64,000 nt of DNA from Streptomyces sp. I6 (GCA_003725745.1 RHDP01000001.1:923001-987000), one strand, 5' to 3'. Positions 18,985 through 29,918 are shown, counted from the stretch's first letter. Translations and numbers: made by a program. Notes: a model not told the origin generated them from the letters alone.

Positions 18985-20346
18985 CTACATTCCGGCGATC
19001 AGCTTCTCCACCCGGTCGTCCACGGAGCGGAACGGGTCCTTGCACAACACCGTGCGCTGGGCCTGGTCGTTGAGCTTGAGGTGCACCCAGTCGACGGTGA
19101 AGTCCCGCCGCTGCTCCTGTGCCCGGCGGATGAAGTCGCCGCGCAGCCGGGCCCTGGTGGTCTGCGGGGGCACGGACTTGCCCTCGAAGATCCTGAGGTC
19201 GTTGCAGATCCGGGCGGCCTGCCCCTTCTTCTCCAGGAGGTAGTAGAGTCCGCGCCTGCGGTGGATGTCGTGGTAGGCGAGGTCTATCTGCGCGACCCTC
19301 GGATGCGACATCGTCATGTTGTGCTTGGCCCGGTACCGCTCGATGAGCTTGTACTTCATCACCCAGTCGATCTCGGTGCCGATGCTGTCGAGGTCCTCCT
19401 GCTCGATGGCGTCGAGCGTGCGCCCCCACAGCTCCAGGACCTGCGCCACCGTGCCGGTGCGGATGCCCCGGCGGTCGACGAAGTCCACAGCCTTCTCGTA
19501 GTACTCGCGCTGGACCTCCAGGGCGGAGGCCTCGCGGCCGCTGGCCAGGCGCACCTTGCGCCGGCCGGTGATGTCGTGGCTGACCTCGCGGATGGCCCGG
19601 ATCGGGTTCTCCAGCGTCAGGTCGCGCATGACCGTGCCCGCCTCGATCATGCGCAGCACCAGGTCGGTGGCCCCGACCTTGAGCAGCATGGTCGTCTCCG
19701 ACATGTTGGAGTCGCCGACGATGACGTGCAGGCGGCGGTAGCGCTCGGCGTCCGCGTGCGGCTCGTCCCGGGTGTTGATGATGGGCCGGGAGCGGGTCGT
19801 CGCGGAGCTGACGCCCTCCCAGATGTGTTCGGCGCGCTGGCTGACGCAGAACACGGCACCGCGAGGGGTCTGGAGTACCTTTCCCGCGCCGCAGAGCAGC
19901 TGCCGGGTGACCAGGAACGGGATCAGGATGTCCGCGAGACGGGAGAACTCCCCGTGCCGGGCCACGAGGTAGTTCTCGTGGCATCCGTAGGAGTTTCCCG
20001 CCGAATCGGTGTTGTTCTTGAAGAGGTAGACGTCGCCCGCGATCCCCTCCTCGTGCAGGCGGCGTTCGGCGTCGACGAGCAGGCCTTCGAGGATGCGCTC
20101 CCCGGCTTTGTCGTGGGTGACCAGCTCGGTCACGTTGTCACATTCGGGAGTTGCGTATTCCGGATGCGAGCCCACGTCGAGGTAGAGGCGGGCCCCGTTG
20201 CGCAGGAAGACATTGCTGCTGCGGCCCCATGACACGACTCGGCGGAAGAGGTAGCGCGCCACTTCGTCAGGTGACAGTCGGCGCTGTCCCCTGAACGTGC
20301 ACGTGACGCCGTACTCGTTCTCCAGCCCGAAAATGCGGCGGTCCAT
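18985..20346 (-). CDS. pafA: Pup--protein ligase PafA
   Basis: 453 residues, full length. It catalyses ATP-dependent isopeptide bonding of the C-terminal glutamate of Pup to substrate lysines. Hallmarks are the N-terminal [14 protein letters not shown] with the catalytic/metal Glu residues, [53 protein letters not shown] and [11 protein letters not shown]. This is the carboxylate-amine ligase (glutamine-synthetase-like) fold shared with Dop. It lacks the extra insertion typical of Dop. pafA is separated from the arc-dop-pup-prcBA group by an MFS gene and a LacI regulator. Confidence 0.98.
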   Translation of the reverse strand: MDRRIFGLENEYGVTCTFRGQRRLSPDEVARYLFRRVVSWGRSSNVFLRNGARLYLDVGSHPEYATPECDNVTELVTHDKAGERILEGLLVDAERRLHEEGIAGDVYLFKNNTDSAGNSYGCHENYLVARHGEFSRLADILIPFLVTRQLLCGAGKVLQTPRGAVFCVSQRAEHIWEGVSSATTRSRPIINTRDEPHADAERYRRLHVIVGDSNMSETTMLLKVGATDLVLRMIEAGTVMRDLTLENPIRAIREVSHDITGRRKVRLASGREASALEVQREYYEKAVDFVDRRGIRTGTVAQVLELWGRTLDAIEQEDLDSIGTEIDWVMKYKLIERYRAKHNMTMSHPRVAQIDLAYHDIHRRRGLYYLLEKKGQAARICNDLRIFEGKSVPPQTTRARLRGDFIRRAQEQRRDFTVDWVHLKLNDQAQRTVLCKDPFRSVDDRVEKLIAGM

Positions 20347-20355
20347 GAGGGAACA

Positions 20356-21623
20356 TTACGCCCGATGGCCTGAGCTGAAACCGGGTTCGGCGGCACCGCT
20401 TCGATCATTTTCATCCGCCGGTGCGACATCCGCACCGCTGCCGGGAGCTGCGAGGACCCGTCCGGTGGCCAGCAGCACCAGCAGGGCGGCGATCCCGCCG
20501 CCGCCCGCGACGGCGAAGCCCGCGGCGGTCCCCGCGAACTCCACGGCGGGGCCGGCCGCGGCCGTACCGACGGCGGCGCCGACGCCGAAGGTGGTCACCA
20601 GCCAGGAGAAGGCCTCGGTCACGGTGCCGCGCGGGGCGTGCCGGTCGACCACGAGGAAGGCGCAGGCGATCGCGGGCGCGAGGAAGAGCCCGGAGACGGC
20701 ACCGAGCGCGGTCATCGCGGGCACGCCCGGGGTCAGCATCAGCGGCAGATAGCCCAGGGCGAGCAGCCCGGTGATCACCCGCAGCCGCCGCTCGGGCGCG
20801 CCGGCCCAGTCGCGCGCGCCGTAGACGACGCCGCCGACGAGGGCGCCGAGGCCCAGGGCGGCCATGAACCATCCGTACACGGCGTCACCGCCCCGGCCCT
20901 CGGCGTAGGAGAGGGCGGCGACCGTGATGGAGCCGAGGGCGAGGCCGACGAAGAAGAAGCAGCCGAGCAGGGCGAGCAGCCCGGGCGAGCGCAGGGCGCC
21001 CAGCCAGTGGGCCTCGCGCGGCGCGGACCGCCATGTGCGGGAGGGTTCGGAGACCACCACCGAGAGCGCGCCGAGGACGCCCACCGCGTTGACGGCGAGC
21101 AGCGCGGCGGCGGGCGACATCAGCCAGACCAGCAGCGTGACCAGCAGCGGTCCGACCGTGAACATGACTTCCTGGGCTATCGCGTCCATGGCGTAGGCGC
21201 GGTGCACCCGGTCCTGCCGGCCGAGGACGTCCGGCCAGAGGGCGCGCAGCCCGCCTTCCAGGGGCGGGGTGAAGAACCCGGCGACGGCGACGGCGGTGTA
21301 GGCCACGGCGAGCGAACCGATGCCGGAGACGGCGAGTACGGCCATGCCGAGAGCCGAGAGGACGGCGGCGGGGAGCTGGACGCGGGGCTGCCCGTACAGG
21401 TCGACCATGCGGCCGAGGAGCGGCTGTCCGGCGGCCGTGGTCAGTCCGTAGACGGCCGCGAGGGCGCCGGCGAGGGTGTAGCTGCCGCCCTCGGCGCGGG
21501 CGAAGAGCACGATCGCGATGTGCGCGACAGCGTTGGGCAGCCGGCCCACCAGCGTGCCCGCGAGCAGGCGGGCCGCATGGGGGCCTTGAGGATGTCCGTG
21601 TACCCGGCGAGTCCCGTGCCCAT
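20356..21623 (-). CDS. MFS transporter (frameshifted near N-terminus)
   Basis: About 422 residues with some twelve hydrophobic segments (for example IAIVLFARAEGGSYTLAGAL, LGSITVAALSYAEGRG, GWFMAALGLGALVGGVVYGA), resembling sugar- or drug-efflux MFS proteins. The N-terminus MGTGLAGYTDILKAP is in a different frame from the rest. One added base at the GGGGG run 21579-21583 (plus strand) joins them (KAPHAARLLAGTLVGRLPNA). It is divergent from the LacI-family gene, the usual sign of local control. The substrate is unknown. Confidence 0.85.
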
Positions 21624-21678
21624 CGCTTCCGCCTCTTCGCTGCCACCCCGGCGGGTCGTGCCCCACTCTGGGAAGTTT

Positions 21679-21705
21679 TACGTATAACTAGCTGCGTCAT
21701 ACGTA
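21679..21705. promoter_or_regulatory. Candidate operator in the MFS/LacI divergent region
   Basis: Inverted repeat tacgtat (21679-21685) and atacgta (21699-21705) with a 13-bp spacer, so half-site centres are about two helical turns apart. It stands in an unusually AT-rich patch between divergent starts. It may bind the adjacent LacI-family protein or overlap the MFS promoter; this is inferred from position only. Confidence 0.4.
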
Positions 21706-21765
21706 CCATGTCAGATGCCGCGAGTCCACTCCCGCGGTGCACGGGGACCGAGCGCGGAGGCGAGT

Positions 21766-22794
21766 GTGCAGACCCGGGAGCCCGCCGGTGGAGCGCGGCC
21801 GACCAGCAGGGACGTGGCGCGGGCCGCCGGGGTGTCGCAGGCCACCGTGTCGCTGGTGCTGGGCGGGAAGTGGCGCGGCCGGGTGTCCGAGCGGACCGCG
21901 GGGCTGGTGCGCGACGCGGCGTCCGAACTGGGCTACCGGCCGAACCTCGCCGCCCGCAACCTGCGGCTCGGCCGGACCCGGACGGCACTGCTGGTGGTCC
22001 CCGCGCTGACCAACGAGTTCTTCGCGCGCGTGTACGGGGGTGCGGCGGCGGTCGCCGCCGAGCACGGTTTCGGCGTGGTGCTGTATCCCTCCCCCGAGGG
22101 CACGGGGCCCGCGCGGGATCCCTTCCCGTCCGCCCGGGCCGCCCTGGACGGGGTGATCGCGTCATCGATGGCGGCGGGCGCGCTGGACGCGATCCGCGGG
22201 ACCGATCTGCCGCTGGTGATGCTGGACAGCGATCCGGCCGACCCGGCGTCCGCGGCCCAGGTGAACCTGGACGTGGCGGACGGTATGCGGCAGGTGGTGG
22301 ATCATCTGCTCGCCCTCGGGCACCGGCGCTTCGTCCACCTCGCCTCGGCCGTGCCGTCCTGGACGTTCGCGGTGCGGGCCCGGGCCATGGAGGAAGCGCT
22401 GGGGAAGGTCGCGGAGTCGGAAATCCGGACGGTTCCGTCGCCGCTCGACGTGCCCGGTGCGCTGGAGGCGGCGGGGCGCGCGCTCAGCGCTCCGGGCCCG
22501 CGGCCCACCGCCCTGGTCTGCGACGACGACATCCTCGCGGCCGGCGCCTGCAAGGCGGTCCGCCGCATGGGCCTGCGGGTGCCGGAGGACGTCTCGGTGA
22601 CCGGCTTCGACGACCTGGCCCTGGCCACGGCGGTGGAACCGGAACTCACCACGGTCCGCCTCCCGGCCGAACGGATCGGCCAGGCCGGCATGACCGCGCT
22701 CCTCGACGTCCTCTCGTCCCGCGCCCCGGCCTCCGGCGCCCTCCCGGTCGTCCTGATCCCCCGGGGCTCCACGGGCCCCGCACCGGCGGCCTGA
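21766..22794 (+). CDS. LacI-family transcriptional regulator
   Basis: 342 residues. The N-terminal LacI HTH is PTSRDVARAAGVSQATVSLVL, with the hinge at about GYRPNLAARNLRLGRT. The periplasmic-binding-like effector domain has PALTNEFFARVYGGAA, DGMRQVVDHLLALGHRRFVHL, FDDLALATAVEPELTTV and the usual C-terminal RLPAERIGQAGM. The GTG at 21766 has GGAGG five bases upstream and is preferred to an earlier start at 21715. It likely represses the divergent MFS gene and/or itself. The effector is unknown. Confidence 0.92.
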   Translation: MQTREPAGGARPTSRDVARAAGVSQATVSLVLGGKWRGRVSERTAGLVRDAASELGYRPNLAARNLRLGRTRTALLVVPALTNEFFARVYGGAAAVAAEHGFGVVLYPSPEGTGPARDPFPSARAALDGVIASSMAAGALDAIRGTDLPLVMLDSDPADPASAAQVNLDVADGMRQVVDHLLALGHRRFVHLASAVPSWTFAVRARAMEEALGKVAESEIRTVPSPLDVPGALEAAGRALSAPGPRPTALVCDDDILAAGACKAVRRMGLRVPEDVSVTGFDDLALATAVEPELTTVRLPAERIGQAGMTALLDVLSSRAPASGALPVVLIPRGSTGPAPAA

Positions 22795-23234
22795 GGACGC
22801 CCCCCGGAGCGCGTTCCGGGACGTCCGGCCGGTGCGCCCCGCCCTCCGCGCTCGGGAAGGCCCACCCTCCGCGCTCGGGAAGCACGGGCGGGGCGTGCAC
22901 GGCGCCCTGCCGTCCCCGCGGGGTGGGGCGGGTGCGATGAGGCCGCTCGGGAGGCCGCGGGCCGGCCCCCGTCCGGGCGGCCGGCTCGATTCCCCGTCCG
23001 GGCTCGGGATTCCCCGCTCGGGCGGGCCGCGCCGGGGCACCTCCCGGCCTCCGGACGGGTCCGCCGGTGCGTGCCGGGCAGGGAGGAGCGTCACCCGCCC
23101 GCCGGGCGGCTCCGAGGCGTCCGCTGCGTGGGAGCCGACGGACACATCCGCGCCCCGCACGCCGTGTCCGCGCCCCGCACGCACCGGCGCCCCGCACGCG
23201 GATCGCGTGCGGGGCGCGGCGGACGGGCTGCGGA
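22795..23234. other. Convergent intergenic region with repeats and terminator
   Basis: 440 bp between the LacI gene and prcA. It contains an 18-bp direct repeat (ccctccgcgctcgggaag at 22842-22859 and 22865-22882), repeated gattccccg/ctcggg elements near 22990-23020, and the strong hairpin listed separately. No gene was seen. Confidence 0.5.
23187..23217. terminator. Strong bidirectional hairpin terminator after prcA
   Basis: Perfect 14-bp stem (gcgccccgcacgcg, 23187-23200, with 23204-23217) and 3-nt loop between the convergent LacI and prcA genes. Two more copies of cgccccgcacgc lie just to the left. Confidence 0.8.
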
Positions 23235-23996
23235 CTACGTCTCGTCGTCCGGTGTCTCCTCGTCCGACGGGGCCTCCGTCGGAGCGGAGGCGGCGTCGGC
23301 GGCCCCCAGCAGACGGGAGAGCTGGCGGCCCACGATCCGCTTGAACTTGCGCTGCTGGGGTCGGGTGCGGTCCAGGACCGCGACCTCGAGGCGCTCCGCG
23401 GGAATCTCCCGCTCGCCGCCGTTGGTGTCGCGGGACAGGGCCTGCACCGCGAGCTTCAGCGCCTCGGCGAGCGACATCCCGTCACGGTGCCGCTGGTCGA
23501 GGAAGGAGCTGATCTGCTCGGCGTTGCCGCCGACCGCGACCGAGCCGTGCTCGTCCACGATCGAGCCGTCGTGCGGCAGCCGGTAGATCTGGTCCCCCTC
23601 GGGCGAGCTGCCGACCTCGGCGACGACCAGCTCGACCTCGTAGGGCTTCTCGCCGGCACTGGAGAAGATCGTGCCCAGTGTCTGCGCGTAGACGTTCGCC
23701 AGGCCGCGGGCCGTGACGTCGTCGCGGTCGTAGGTGTAGCCGCGCAGGTCGGCATAGCGGACGCCGCCGATGCGCAGGTTCTCGTACTCGTTGTACTTGC
23801 CGGCCGCGGCGAAGCCGATCCGGTCGTAGATCTCGCTGAACTTGTGCAGCGCGCGGGACGGGTTCTCGCCGACGAACACGATGCCGTCGGCGTACTGCAT
23901 CACGACCAGGCTGCGGCCGCGCGCGATGCCCTTGCGGGCGTATTCCGCCCGGTCGGCCATCGCCTGCTGTGGTGAGACATAGAACGGCGTCGACAC
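23235..23996 (-). CDS. prcA: 20S proteasome alpha subunit PrcA
   Basis: 253 residues. The alpha-type N-terminal gate segment is [26 protein letters not shown]. It is followed by the Ntn fold ([43 protein letters not shown]) and an acidic tail ([14 protein letters not shown]). It forms the outer heptameric rings on which ARC docks. It starts with GTG, 62 bp downstream of prcB, and is intact. It belongs to the transcription unit with dop, pup, the endonuclease gene and prcB. Confidence 0.98.
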   Translation of the reverse strand: MSTPFYVSPQQAMADRAEYARKGIARGRSLVVMQYADGIVFVGENPSRALHKFSEIYDRIGFAAAGKYNEYENLRIGGVRYADLRGYTYDRDDVTARGLANVYAQTLGTIFSSAGEKPYEVELVVAEVGSSPEGDQIYRLPHDGSIVDEHGSVAVGGNAEQISSFLDQRHRDGMSLAEALKLAVQALSRDTNGGEREIPAERLEVAVLDRTRPQQRKFKRIVGRQLSRLLGAADAASAPTEAPSDEETPDDET

Positions 23997-24058
23997 CGGC
24001 TATCCGTCCCTTTCTGTCAGTGGCGAGGAGTCACCGCCCAGCGGTGTCCTGGGGAACA

Positions 24059-24903
24059 TCAGAGCAGCGAGGCCCTCGGGCCGTCCGGCTGCTCCCTCCG
24101 GCGCTCCAGGACCGCGTGGGCGATCTCGGAGGACTCGGCCTCGGTCAGCTTGCGGAAGCCCTCGTCGGTGATGACGGTGACGATCGGGTAGATGCGCCGG
24201 CCCACGTCGGGTCCGCCGGTGGCGGAGTCCTCGTCGGCCGCGTCGTACAGCGCCTGGATGACCAGGGTGAGCGACTGCTCCTCGGTCAGGTCCTCGCGGT
24301 AGAGCTTCTTCATCGATCCCCGGGCGAAGATCGACCCGGAACCGGTGGCGGCGTAGCCGTGCTCCTCGGAACGGCCGCCGGTGACGTCGTAGGAGAAGAT
24401 CCGCCCCTTCTCCCGGTCGACGTCCCAGCCGGCGAAGATCGGGACCACGGCGAGGCCCTGCATGGCCATGCCCAGATTGCTGCGGATCATCGTGGACAGG
24501 CGGTTCGCCTTGCCCTCGAGGGAGAGCTGCGCTCCCTCCACCTTCTCGAAGTGCTCGAGCTCGAGCTGGAAGAGCTTGACCATCTCCACCGCCAGGCCGG
24601 CGGTGCCGGCGATGCCGACGGCGGAGTACTCGTCGGCCGGGAAGACCTTCTCGATGTCACGCTGGGCGATCATGTTGCCCATGGTGGCCCGCCGGTCACC
24701 GGCGAGCACCACGCCTCCGGGGAAGGACGCGGCGACGATCGTCGTGCCGTGGGGCGCCTCGATCACGCCCTGCACGGGGGGCAGGACGCGCTTGCCCGGG
24801 AGCATCTCGGGGAGTGCTCGCCGAGGAAGTCCATGAACGACGACGAGCCGGGCGTCAGGAAGGCCGCCGGCAGACGCCCGGTGCTACGAGGGTTGGCTTC
24901 CAC
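24059..24903 (-). CDS. prcB: 20S proteasome beta subunit PrcB (frameshifted in propeptide)
   Basis: About 281 residues. The propeptide ([19 protein letters not shown]...) is cleaved at [13 protein letters not shown], exposing the catalytic Thr1. Lys33 lies in [15 protein letters not shown] region context and the fold continues to [15 protein letters not shown]. The frame breaks inside the propeptide at GGGG 24809-24812 (plus strand), and one added base gives GEHSPEMLPGK. The GTG start at 24903 has AAGGA upstream and lies within the 3' end of the endonuclease gene (49-bp overlap). It forms the inner proteolytic rings of the core particle. Confidence 0.95.
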
Positions 24904-25449
24904 GAGGTTCCTTCCAAGTAGGCGGCAGCCCGCCGGACGGTGTCGGGATCGTCTCCCAACGTGCCGATGGCCGAATTGCAGTTGAAGCACAGTACGCCAC
25001 GGACCCTACCCGCCTCATGACAGTGATCCACATGCGCTGCAGGAGCGGACGGGCAGATCACACGGATACCCATCTGCAACGAGACCATGTCGTCGCGCTC
25101 GGCCTCGGTGAGGCCGTACCGGCGCTTTCAGACGTCCCTGACGGCCCCGGATGGCCCCGCACGCTGTGCAGCGCGTCGAGAGGCCGCCGGATGCGGTCGC
25201 GTCGCGATGCCGTTCGCTGTGGGGCTTCACCTCGCCGCAGGTCCGGCACTCCTTGTACCCGGCAGGGGCATCGACCTTGATTCGGGCCGTCTCACGCTGA
25301 GCTGTCCGACGGCGCCGGCAGTACTCGGCAGCGCATTCGCGGCAAGTGGTCTGCAGCCCGTCGGGCCTCGACTTGTTCGACGCGAATGCGCTGGCCGGAA
25401 GCACTTTCTGGCAGGTTGAGCATTTTCCCTCAATGTCCGTTTTGGACAT
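24855..25449 (-). CDS. Endonuclease VII-like (HNH/treble-clef) protein in the proteasome operon (frameshifted)
   Basis: About 197 residues. Three Cys clusters appear: [15 protein letters not shown] with [23 protein letters not shown] with STRCTACG, and the recombination endonuclease VII core [23 protein letters not shown] (DHCHE corresponds to the catalytic DHNHE of T4 gp49). The family C-terminus is [10 protein letters not shown]. The frame breaks near an AAA run (ttt 25126-25128 on plus). Here removing one base, not adding one, gives [15 protein letters not shown]. The ATG is four bases after the pup stop and the 3' end overlaps prcB by 49 bp, so it is embedded in the operon. A DNA-junction or other nuclease activity is inferred. 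Confidence 0.85.
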
Positions 25450-25453
25450 TTAC

Positions 25454-25672
25454 CTACTGACCGCCCTTTTGCACAAAACTCCGAACGAAGTCCTCTGCAT
25501 TCTCTTCCAAGACGTCGTCGATCTCGTCCAGCACGGAGTCGACGTCGTCGGACAGCTTCTCCTGGCGCTCCTTGAGGTCTTCGGAGGCCTGCGCGTCCTG
25601 CGCCTGCTCCTCGACCTCCTCGGTGGAGCGCGAGGCCCGCTGCTGCCCGCCGCCGGTGTCCTTGGTCGCCAT
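25454..25672 (-). CDS. pup: Prokaryotic ubiquitin-like protein Pup
   Basis: 72 residues and disordered-looking: a Gln/Gly-rich start (ATKDTGGGQQRASRS), then the coiled-coil segment that binds ARC (VEEQAQDAQASEDLKERQE), DVDSVLDEIDDVLEENAEDFV, and the terminal GGQ. The C-terminal Gln must be deamidated to Glu by Dop before PafA can use it. The ATG at 25672 has GAGGGA just upstream; an upstream in-frame start would add 14 residues not seen in the family. Confidence 0.98.
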   Translation of the reverse strand: MATKDTGGGQQRASRSTEEVEEQAQDAQASEDLKERQEKLSDDVDSVLDEIDDVLEENAEDFVRSFVQKGGQ

Positions 25673-25804
25673 ATCCCTCACCCCGCTCGGTTCGCCCGCT
25701 TGGTTCGGACTCAAGATCAGACCCTACAAGGAGGGCCCGACATCGGCCCCGCGCTTTCCACAACGTCCGGGGCCCACCTCCATGATTCCCGGACGCGGGC
25801 CGTT

Positions 25805-27315
25805 TCAGCCCCCGGAGAGGACACGGACCAGGTCTTCCGCCGTCCGGCACCGGTCAAGGAGCTCCTTGACATGATTGCGTGTACCACGCAACGGCTCCAG
25901 CGTGGGGACGCGCTGCAAGGAGTCCCGCCCCGGCAGGTCGAAGATCACCGAGTCCCAGGAGGCGGCGGCCACGTCGTCCGCGTACTGCTCCAGGCAGCGG
26001 CCCCGGAAATAGGCCCTGGTGTCCTCCGGGGGCTTGCTCTCGGCGCGCTCGACGTCGGCCTCGTCCAGCAGCCGCTTCATCCTGCCCCGCGCCGCCAGGC
26101 GGTTGTACAGCCCCTTCTCGGGGCGCACGTCCGCGTACTGCAGGTCCACCAGGTGCAGCCGGGCCGCGTCCCAGTCCAGGTCGTCGCGCCTGCGGTAGCC
26201 CTCCAGGATCTCCAGCTTGGCGACCCAGTCGAGCTCCCCGGACAGGCTCATCGGATCGTTCTCCAGCCGGTTGAGGGTGTCCTCCCAGCGCACCAGGACG
26301 TCCTTGGTCTGCTCGTCCGCGTCCACGCCGAACCGGTCCTCGACGTACTTGCGGGCCAGCTCGAAGTACTCCATCTGCAACTGGACCGCGGTGAGTGTCC
26401 GGCCGCTGCGCAGCGTGACCAGCCGCTGCAGGGAAGGGTCGTGGGACACCTGGTGCAGCGTCCGCACCGGCTGGTCGACGGCCAGGTCGACGTTGACGAA
26501 GCCGTCCTCGATCATCGACAGCACCAGCGCGGTCGTACCGAGCTTGAGGTAGGTGGAGACTTCCGACAGATTGGCGTCGCCGATGATCACGTGCAGCCGG
26601 CGGTACTTCTCCGCGTCGGCGTGCGGTTCGTCCCTGGTGTTGATGATGGGCCGCTTCAGGGTGGTCTCCAGGCCCACCTCCACCTCGAAGTAGTCGGCCC
26701 GCTGGCTGATCTGGAAACCGTGCTCGTGGCCGTCCTGGCCGATCCCGACCCGGCCGGCACCGGTCACGACCTGCCGGGACACGAAGAACGGCGTCAGATG
26801 CCGCACGATGTCCGAGAAGGGCGTCTCCCGCTTCATCAGGTAGTTCTCGTGCGTGCCGTAGGACGCGCCCTTGTTGTCGGTGTTGTTCTTGTACAGGTGG
26901 ATGGGCTGGGCGCCGGGCAGCTGGGCGGCGCGCTCGGCCGCCTCCGCCATGATCCGCTCGCCGGCCTTGTCCCAGAGCACGGCGTCGCGGGGATTGGTGA
27001 CCTCGGGGGCGCTGTACTCGGGGTGGGCGTGGTCCACGTAGAGCCGTGCGCCGTTGGTGAGGATCACATTGGCCAGGCCGATGTCCTCGTCGGTGAGCTG
27101 GCTGGAGTCGGCGGCCTCCCTGGCCAGGTCGAAGCCCGGGCGTCCCGCAGGGGGTTCTCCTCCTCGAAGTCCCAGCGGGCGCGCCGCGCCCGGTGCATCG
27201 CCGCCGCGTAGGCGTTGACGATCTGGGACGAGGTGAGCATGGCATTGGCGTTGGGGTGGCCGGGGACGGAGATCCCGTACTCCGTCTCGATGCCCATTAC
27301 TCGCCGTACGGTCAT
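25805..27315 (-). CDS. dop: Pup deamidase/depupylase Dop (frameshifted)
   Basis: About 503 residues, homologous to PafA but longer, with the Dop-specific N-terminal insertion ([34 protein letters not shown]). The conserved ligase-fold residues are [36 protein letters not shown] and [22 protein letters not shown]. It converts Pup-GGQ to Pup-GGE and cleaves Pup from substrates. The frame breaks at CCC 27135-27137 (plus strand); one added base restores [16 protein letters not shown]. It is transcribed from the arc side, with pup 132 bp downstream. Confidence 0.96.
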
Positions 27316-27517
27316 GCGGCCCTCCTTGCCCGGCGGCGCTCCCCTCCGGGAGCGGCGCTCAAGTACCGCTCGTTCTCCGTTGCGTGTGCGGTGCCCGTCC
27401 CCGCACGGCGCGACGCGGCGGTACGGACGAGCCTAGAACGCCTCTGCGCTGGTGGGGAGATCAATTCGGTCATTGCCCTGTGTGGTGCGATTACCCGTCC
27501 GGAAACCCTCGGAAAGC

Positions 27518-27580
27518 AGCCGGCTGCGGATGCCCTCCCCCTGTTTTCCAAGGGGGAGCCCCAGGACATCCGCAGCCGGG
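27518..27580 (-). terminator. Long hairpin after arc
   Basis: The outer arms cagcc/ggctgcggatg and catccgcagcc/ggctg pair. Inside is an 8-bp stem ctccccct (27535-27542) with agggggag (27551-27558) and loop gttttcca. It sits directly downstream of the arc stop, upstream of dop, and may attenuate read-through into dop. Confidence 0.75.
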
Positions 27581-27587
27581 CTGCGAT

Positions 27588-29354
27588 CTACAGGTACTGA
27601 CCGGTGTTCGCCACCGTGTCGATGGAGCGTCCGGTGTCCGCGCCCTGCTTTCCGGTGACGAGCGTGCGGATGAAGACGATCCGCTCGCCCTTCTTTCCGG
27701 AGATCCGGGCCCAGTCGTCCGGGTTCGTGGTGTTCGGCAGGTCCTCGTTCTCCTTGAATTCGTCGACGCAGGCCTGGAGCAGGTGCGCGACGCGGAGACC
27801 CTTCTGGTTGTGGTCCAGGAAGGCCTTGATGGCCATCTTCTTCGCCCGGTCCACAATGTTCTGGATCATGGCGCCGGAATTGAAGTCCTTGAAGTACAGG
27901 ACTTCCTTGTCGCCGTTGGCGTACGTGACCTCCAGGAAGCGGTTCTCCTCGGATTCCGCGTACATCTGCTCCACGACCGACTGGATCATGCCCTGGACGG
28001 CCGCCTCCTTGGAGCCGGTGTGCTCCGAGAGGTCGTCGGCGTGCAGCGGCAGCGACGGCGTGAGGTACTTCGCGAAGATGTCCTTCGCCGCCTCGGCGTC
28101 CGGACGCTCGATCTTGATCTTGACGTCGAGCCGGCCGGGCCGCAGGATCGCGGGGTCGATCATGTCCTCGCGGTTGGAGGCGCCGATCACGATGACGTTC
28201 TCCAGGCCCTCCACACCGTCGATCTCGGCGAGCAGCTGGGGGACGATCGTGTTCTCGACGTCCGAGCTGACACCGGAGCCGCGGGTGCGGAAGAGGGACT
28301 CCATCTCGTCGAAGAAGACGATGACGGGGGTGCCCTCGCCGGCCTTCTCGCGGGCACGCTGGAAGACCAGGCGGATGTGCCGCTCGGTCTCGCCGACGTA
28401 CTTGTTGAGGAGCTCGGGGCCCTTGATGTTGAGGAAGTAGCTCTTCCCCGCGGGCTGGCCGGTCACCTCGGCGACCTTCTTGGCAAGGGAGTTGGCGACG
28501 GCCTTCGCGATCAGCGTCTTGCCGCATCCGGGCGGGCCGTAGAGCAGGATGCCCTTCGGCGGCCGCAGTTCGTGCTCCTTGAAGAGGTCGGGGTACAGAT
28601 ACGGGAGCTCGACGGCGTCCCGGATCATCTCGATCTGGCCGCCGAGACCGCCGATCTTGCCGTAGTCGACGTCCGGGACCTCTTCGAGGACCAGCTCCTC
28701 GACCTCGCTCTTGGGCACGACCTCGTACACGTACCCGGACCTGGACTCGAGCAGCAGGGCGTCGCCGGGGCGGATGGTGACGTCCAGCAGCGGCTCCGCG
28801 AGCCGTACCACCCGTTCCTCGTCGGTGTGCCCGATCACCAGGGCGCGCTCGCCGTCCTCGAGGATCTCCTTGAGGGTGACGATGTCCCCGGTGCGCTCGA
28901 ACTCCATGGCCTCGACCACGTTGAGCGCCTCATTGAGCATGACCTCCTGGCCGCGCCGGAGCTCCTCGGGCTCGACGCCGGGGCTGACGTTCACCCGGAG
29001 CTTGCGGCCCCCGGTGAAGATGTCGGCGGTGCCGTCCTCGTTGGCCTGCAGGAAGACACCGAAGCCGGCCGGAGGCTGGGCGAGCCGGTCGACCTCCTCC
29101 TTGAGGGCCACGATCTGGTCTCGGGCCTCACGGAGCGTGTTCGCCAGCCGCTCGTTCTGTGCGGACACGCCGGCCAGGTTCGTCTGCAGCTCGACGATCC
29201 GCTCTTCGAGAATCCTCGTATGGCGCGGAGAGTCGGCGAGCTTGCGGCGCAGGACGGCGATCTCCTGCTCGAGATAGGCGACCTGGCCGGCGGGGTCTTC
29301 AGACCCCCGCCCCGGCCGGAAGCCGCGGTTGTTGTCGTCGTCGTGGGCTGCCAC
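27588..29354 (-). CDS. arc: Proteasome-associated AAA ATPase ARC/Mpa
   Basis: 588 residues. An N-terminal coiled coil (about 25-85, [25 protein letters not shown]) captures Pup. Two OB-fold interdomains follow, then the AAA module: Walker A GPPGCGKT, Walker [13 protein letters not shown], sensor [20 protein letters not shown]. The C-terminal GQYL is the tail with the penultimate Tyr that docks into the alpha-ring and opens the gate. It unfolds pupylated proteins. The GTG at 29354 gives the standard N-terminus [10 protein letters not shown] and has GAGG/GAGGA upstream. It is intact and divergent from a ferredoxin gene. Confidence 0.98.
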   Translation of the reverse strand: MAAHDDDNNRGFRPGRGSEDPAGQVAYLEQEIAVLRRKLADSPRHTRILEERIVELQTNLAGVSAQNERLANTLREARDQIVALKEEVDRLAQPPAGFGVFLQANEDGTADIFTGGRKLRVNVSPGVEPEELRRGQEVMLNEALNVVEAMEFERTGDIVTLKEILEDGERALVIGHTDEERVVRLAEPLLDVTIRPGDALLLESRSGYVYEVVPKSEVEELVLEEVPDVDYGKIGGLGGQIEMIRDAVELPYLYPDLFKEHELRPPKGILLYGPPGCGKTLIAKAVANSLAKKVAEVTGQPAGKSYFLNIKGPELLNKYVGETERHIRLVFQRAREKAGEGTPVIVFFDEMESLFRTRGSGVSSDVENTIVPQLLAEIDGVEGLENVIVIGASNREDMIDPAILRPGRLDVKIKIERPDAEAAKDIFAKYLTPSLPLHADDLSEHTGSKEAAVQGMIQSVVEQMYAESEENRFLEVTYANGDKEVLYFKDFNSGAMIQNIVDRAKKMAIKAFLDHNQKGLRVAHLLQACVDEFKENEDLPNTTNPDDWARISGKKGERIVFIRTLVTGKQGADTGRSIDTVANTGQYL

Positions 29355-29610
29355 GGTCCTCACCTCCTCCAAGGGGAGCTGGACGCTTCCTGACCCTACC
29401 TGGGCTGGTGGTGATTGAAACCCCTAGATCACAAAGACGGTAGGGGTGTGTCCGATCTTCACCCTTGCGCTCTCCCTCACGCCAGGGGAATACCCACCCA
29501 TCAACATCGGAAAGCGGGCGGTTGTATGGTCGGAACGGTCAACACCCGTCAGGGCTGGCCGGTATTGATACCACAGGCTCGATGCACACCGCGCAGGAAC
29601 GGCAGGCGAC

Positions 29611-29889
29611 ATGAACGAGGCTCTCGAAGTCTGGATCGACCAGGGGCTGTGCACCGGCGACGGCATCTGCGCCCAGTACGCGCCCGAGGTGTTCGAGCTG
29701 GACATCGACGGCCTGGCCTACGTGAAGAGCGCCGACGACGAGCTGCTGCAGGAACCGGGCGCCGCAACGCCCGTACCGCTGCCGCTGCTGACCGATGTCA
29801 TCGACTCGGCCAAGGAGTGCCCGGGCGACTGCATCCACGTACGCCGCGTCGCGGACGGGGTCGAGGTGTACGGACCCGACGCCGGGTAG
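29611..29889 (+). CDS. Ferredoxin-like protein ([3Fe-4S]/[4Fe-4S] type)
   Basis: 92 residues. It starts EVWIDQGLCTGDGICAQYAPEVFEL (Cys-x5-Cys, then the typical APEVFELD) and ends with SAKECPGDCIHV, supplying the further cluster ligands. This is the short soluble ferredoxin family that feeds electrons to P450s or other oxygenases. An insertion of about 15 residues (ELLQEPGAATPVPLPLLTD) between the cluster halves is longer than usual. No P450 is adjacent. The gene is divergent from arc. Confidence 0.9.
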   Translation: MNEALEVWIDQGLCTGDGICAQYAPEVFELDIDGLAYVKSADDELLQEPGAATPVPLPLLTDVIDSAKECPGDCIHVRRVADGVEVYGPDAG

Positions 29890-29918
29890 CCCGTCCGGCG
29901 CCCACCGAGGGTGACGTC

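Noticed and set aside
20356-22794. MFS/LacI pair as an insertion splitting the Pup-proteasome locus
   Set aside because: As far as I recall this arrangement is the usual one in Streptomyces, and base composition matches the neighbours.
24763-24903. Programmed frameshift in the prcB propeptide
   Set aside because: There is no slippery heptamer or stimulatory structure, and the same one-base loss occurs at G/C runs throughout the window.
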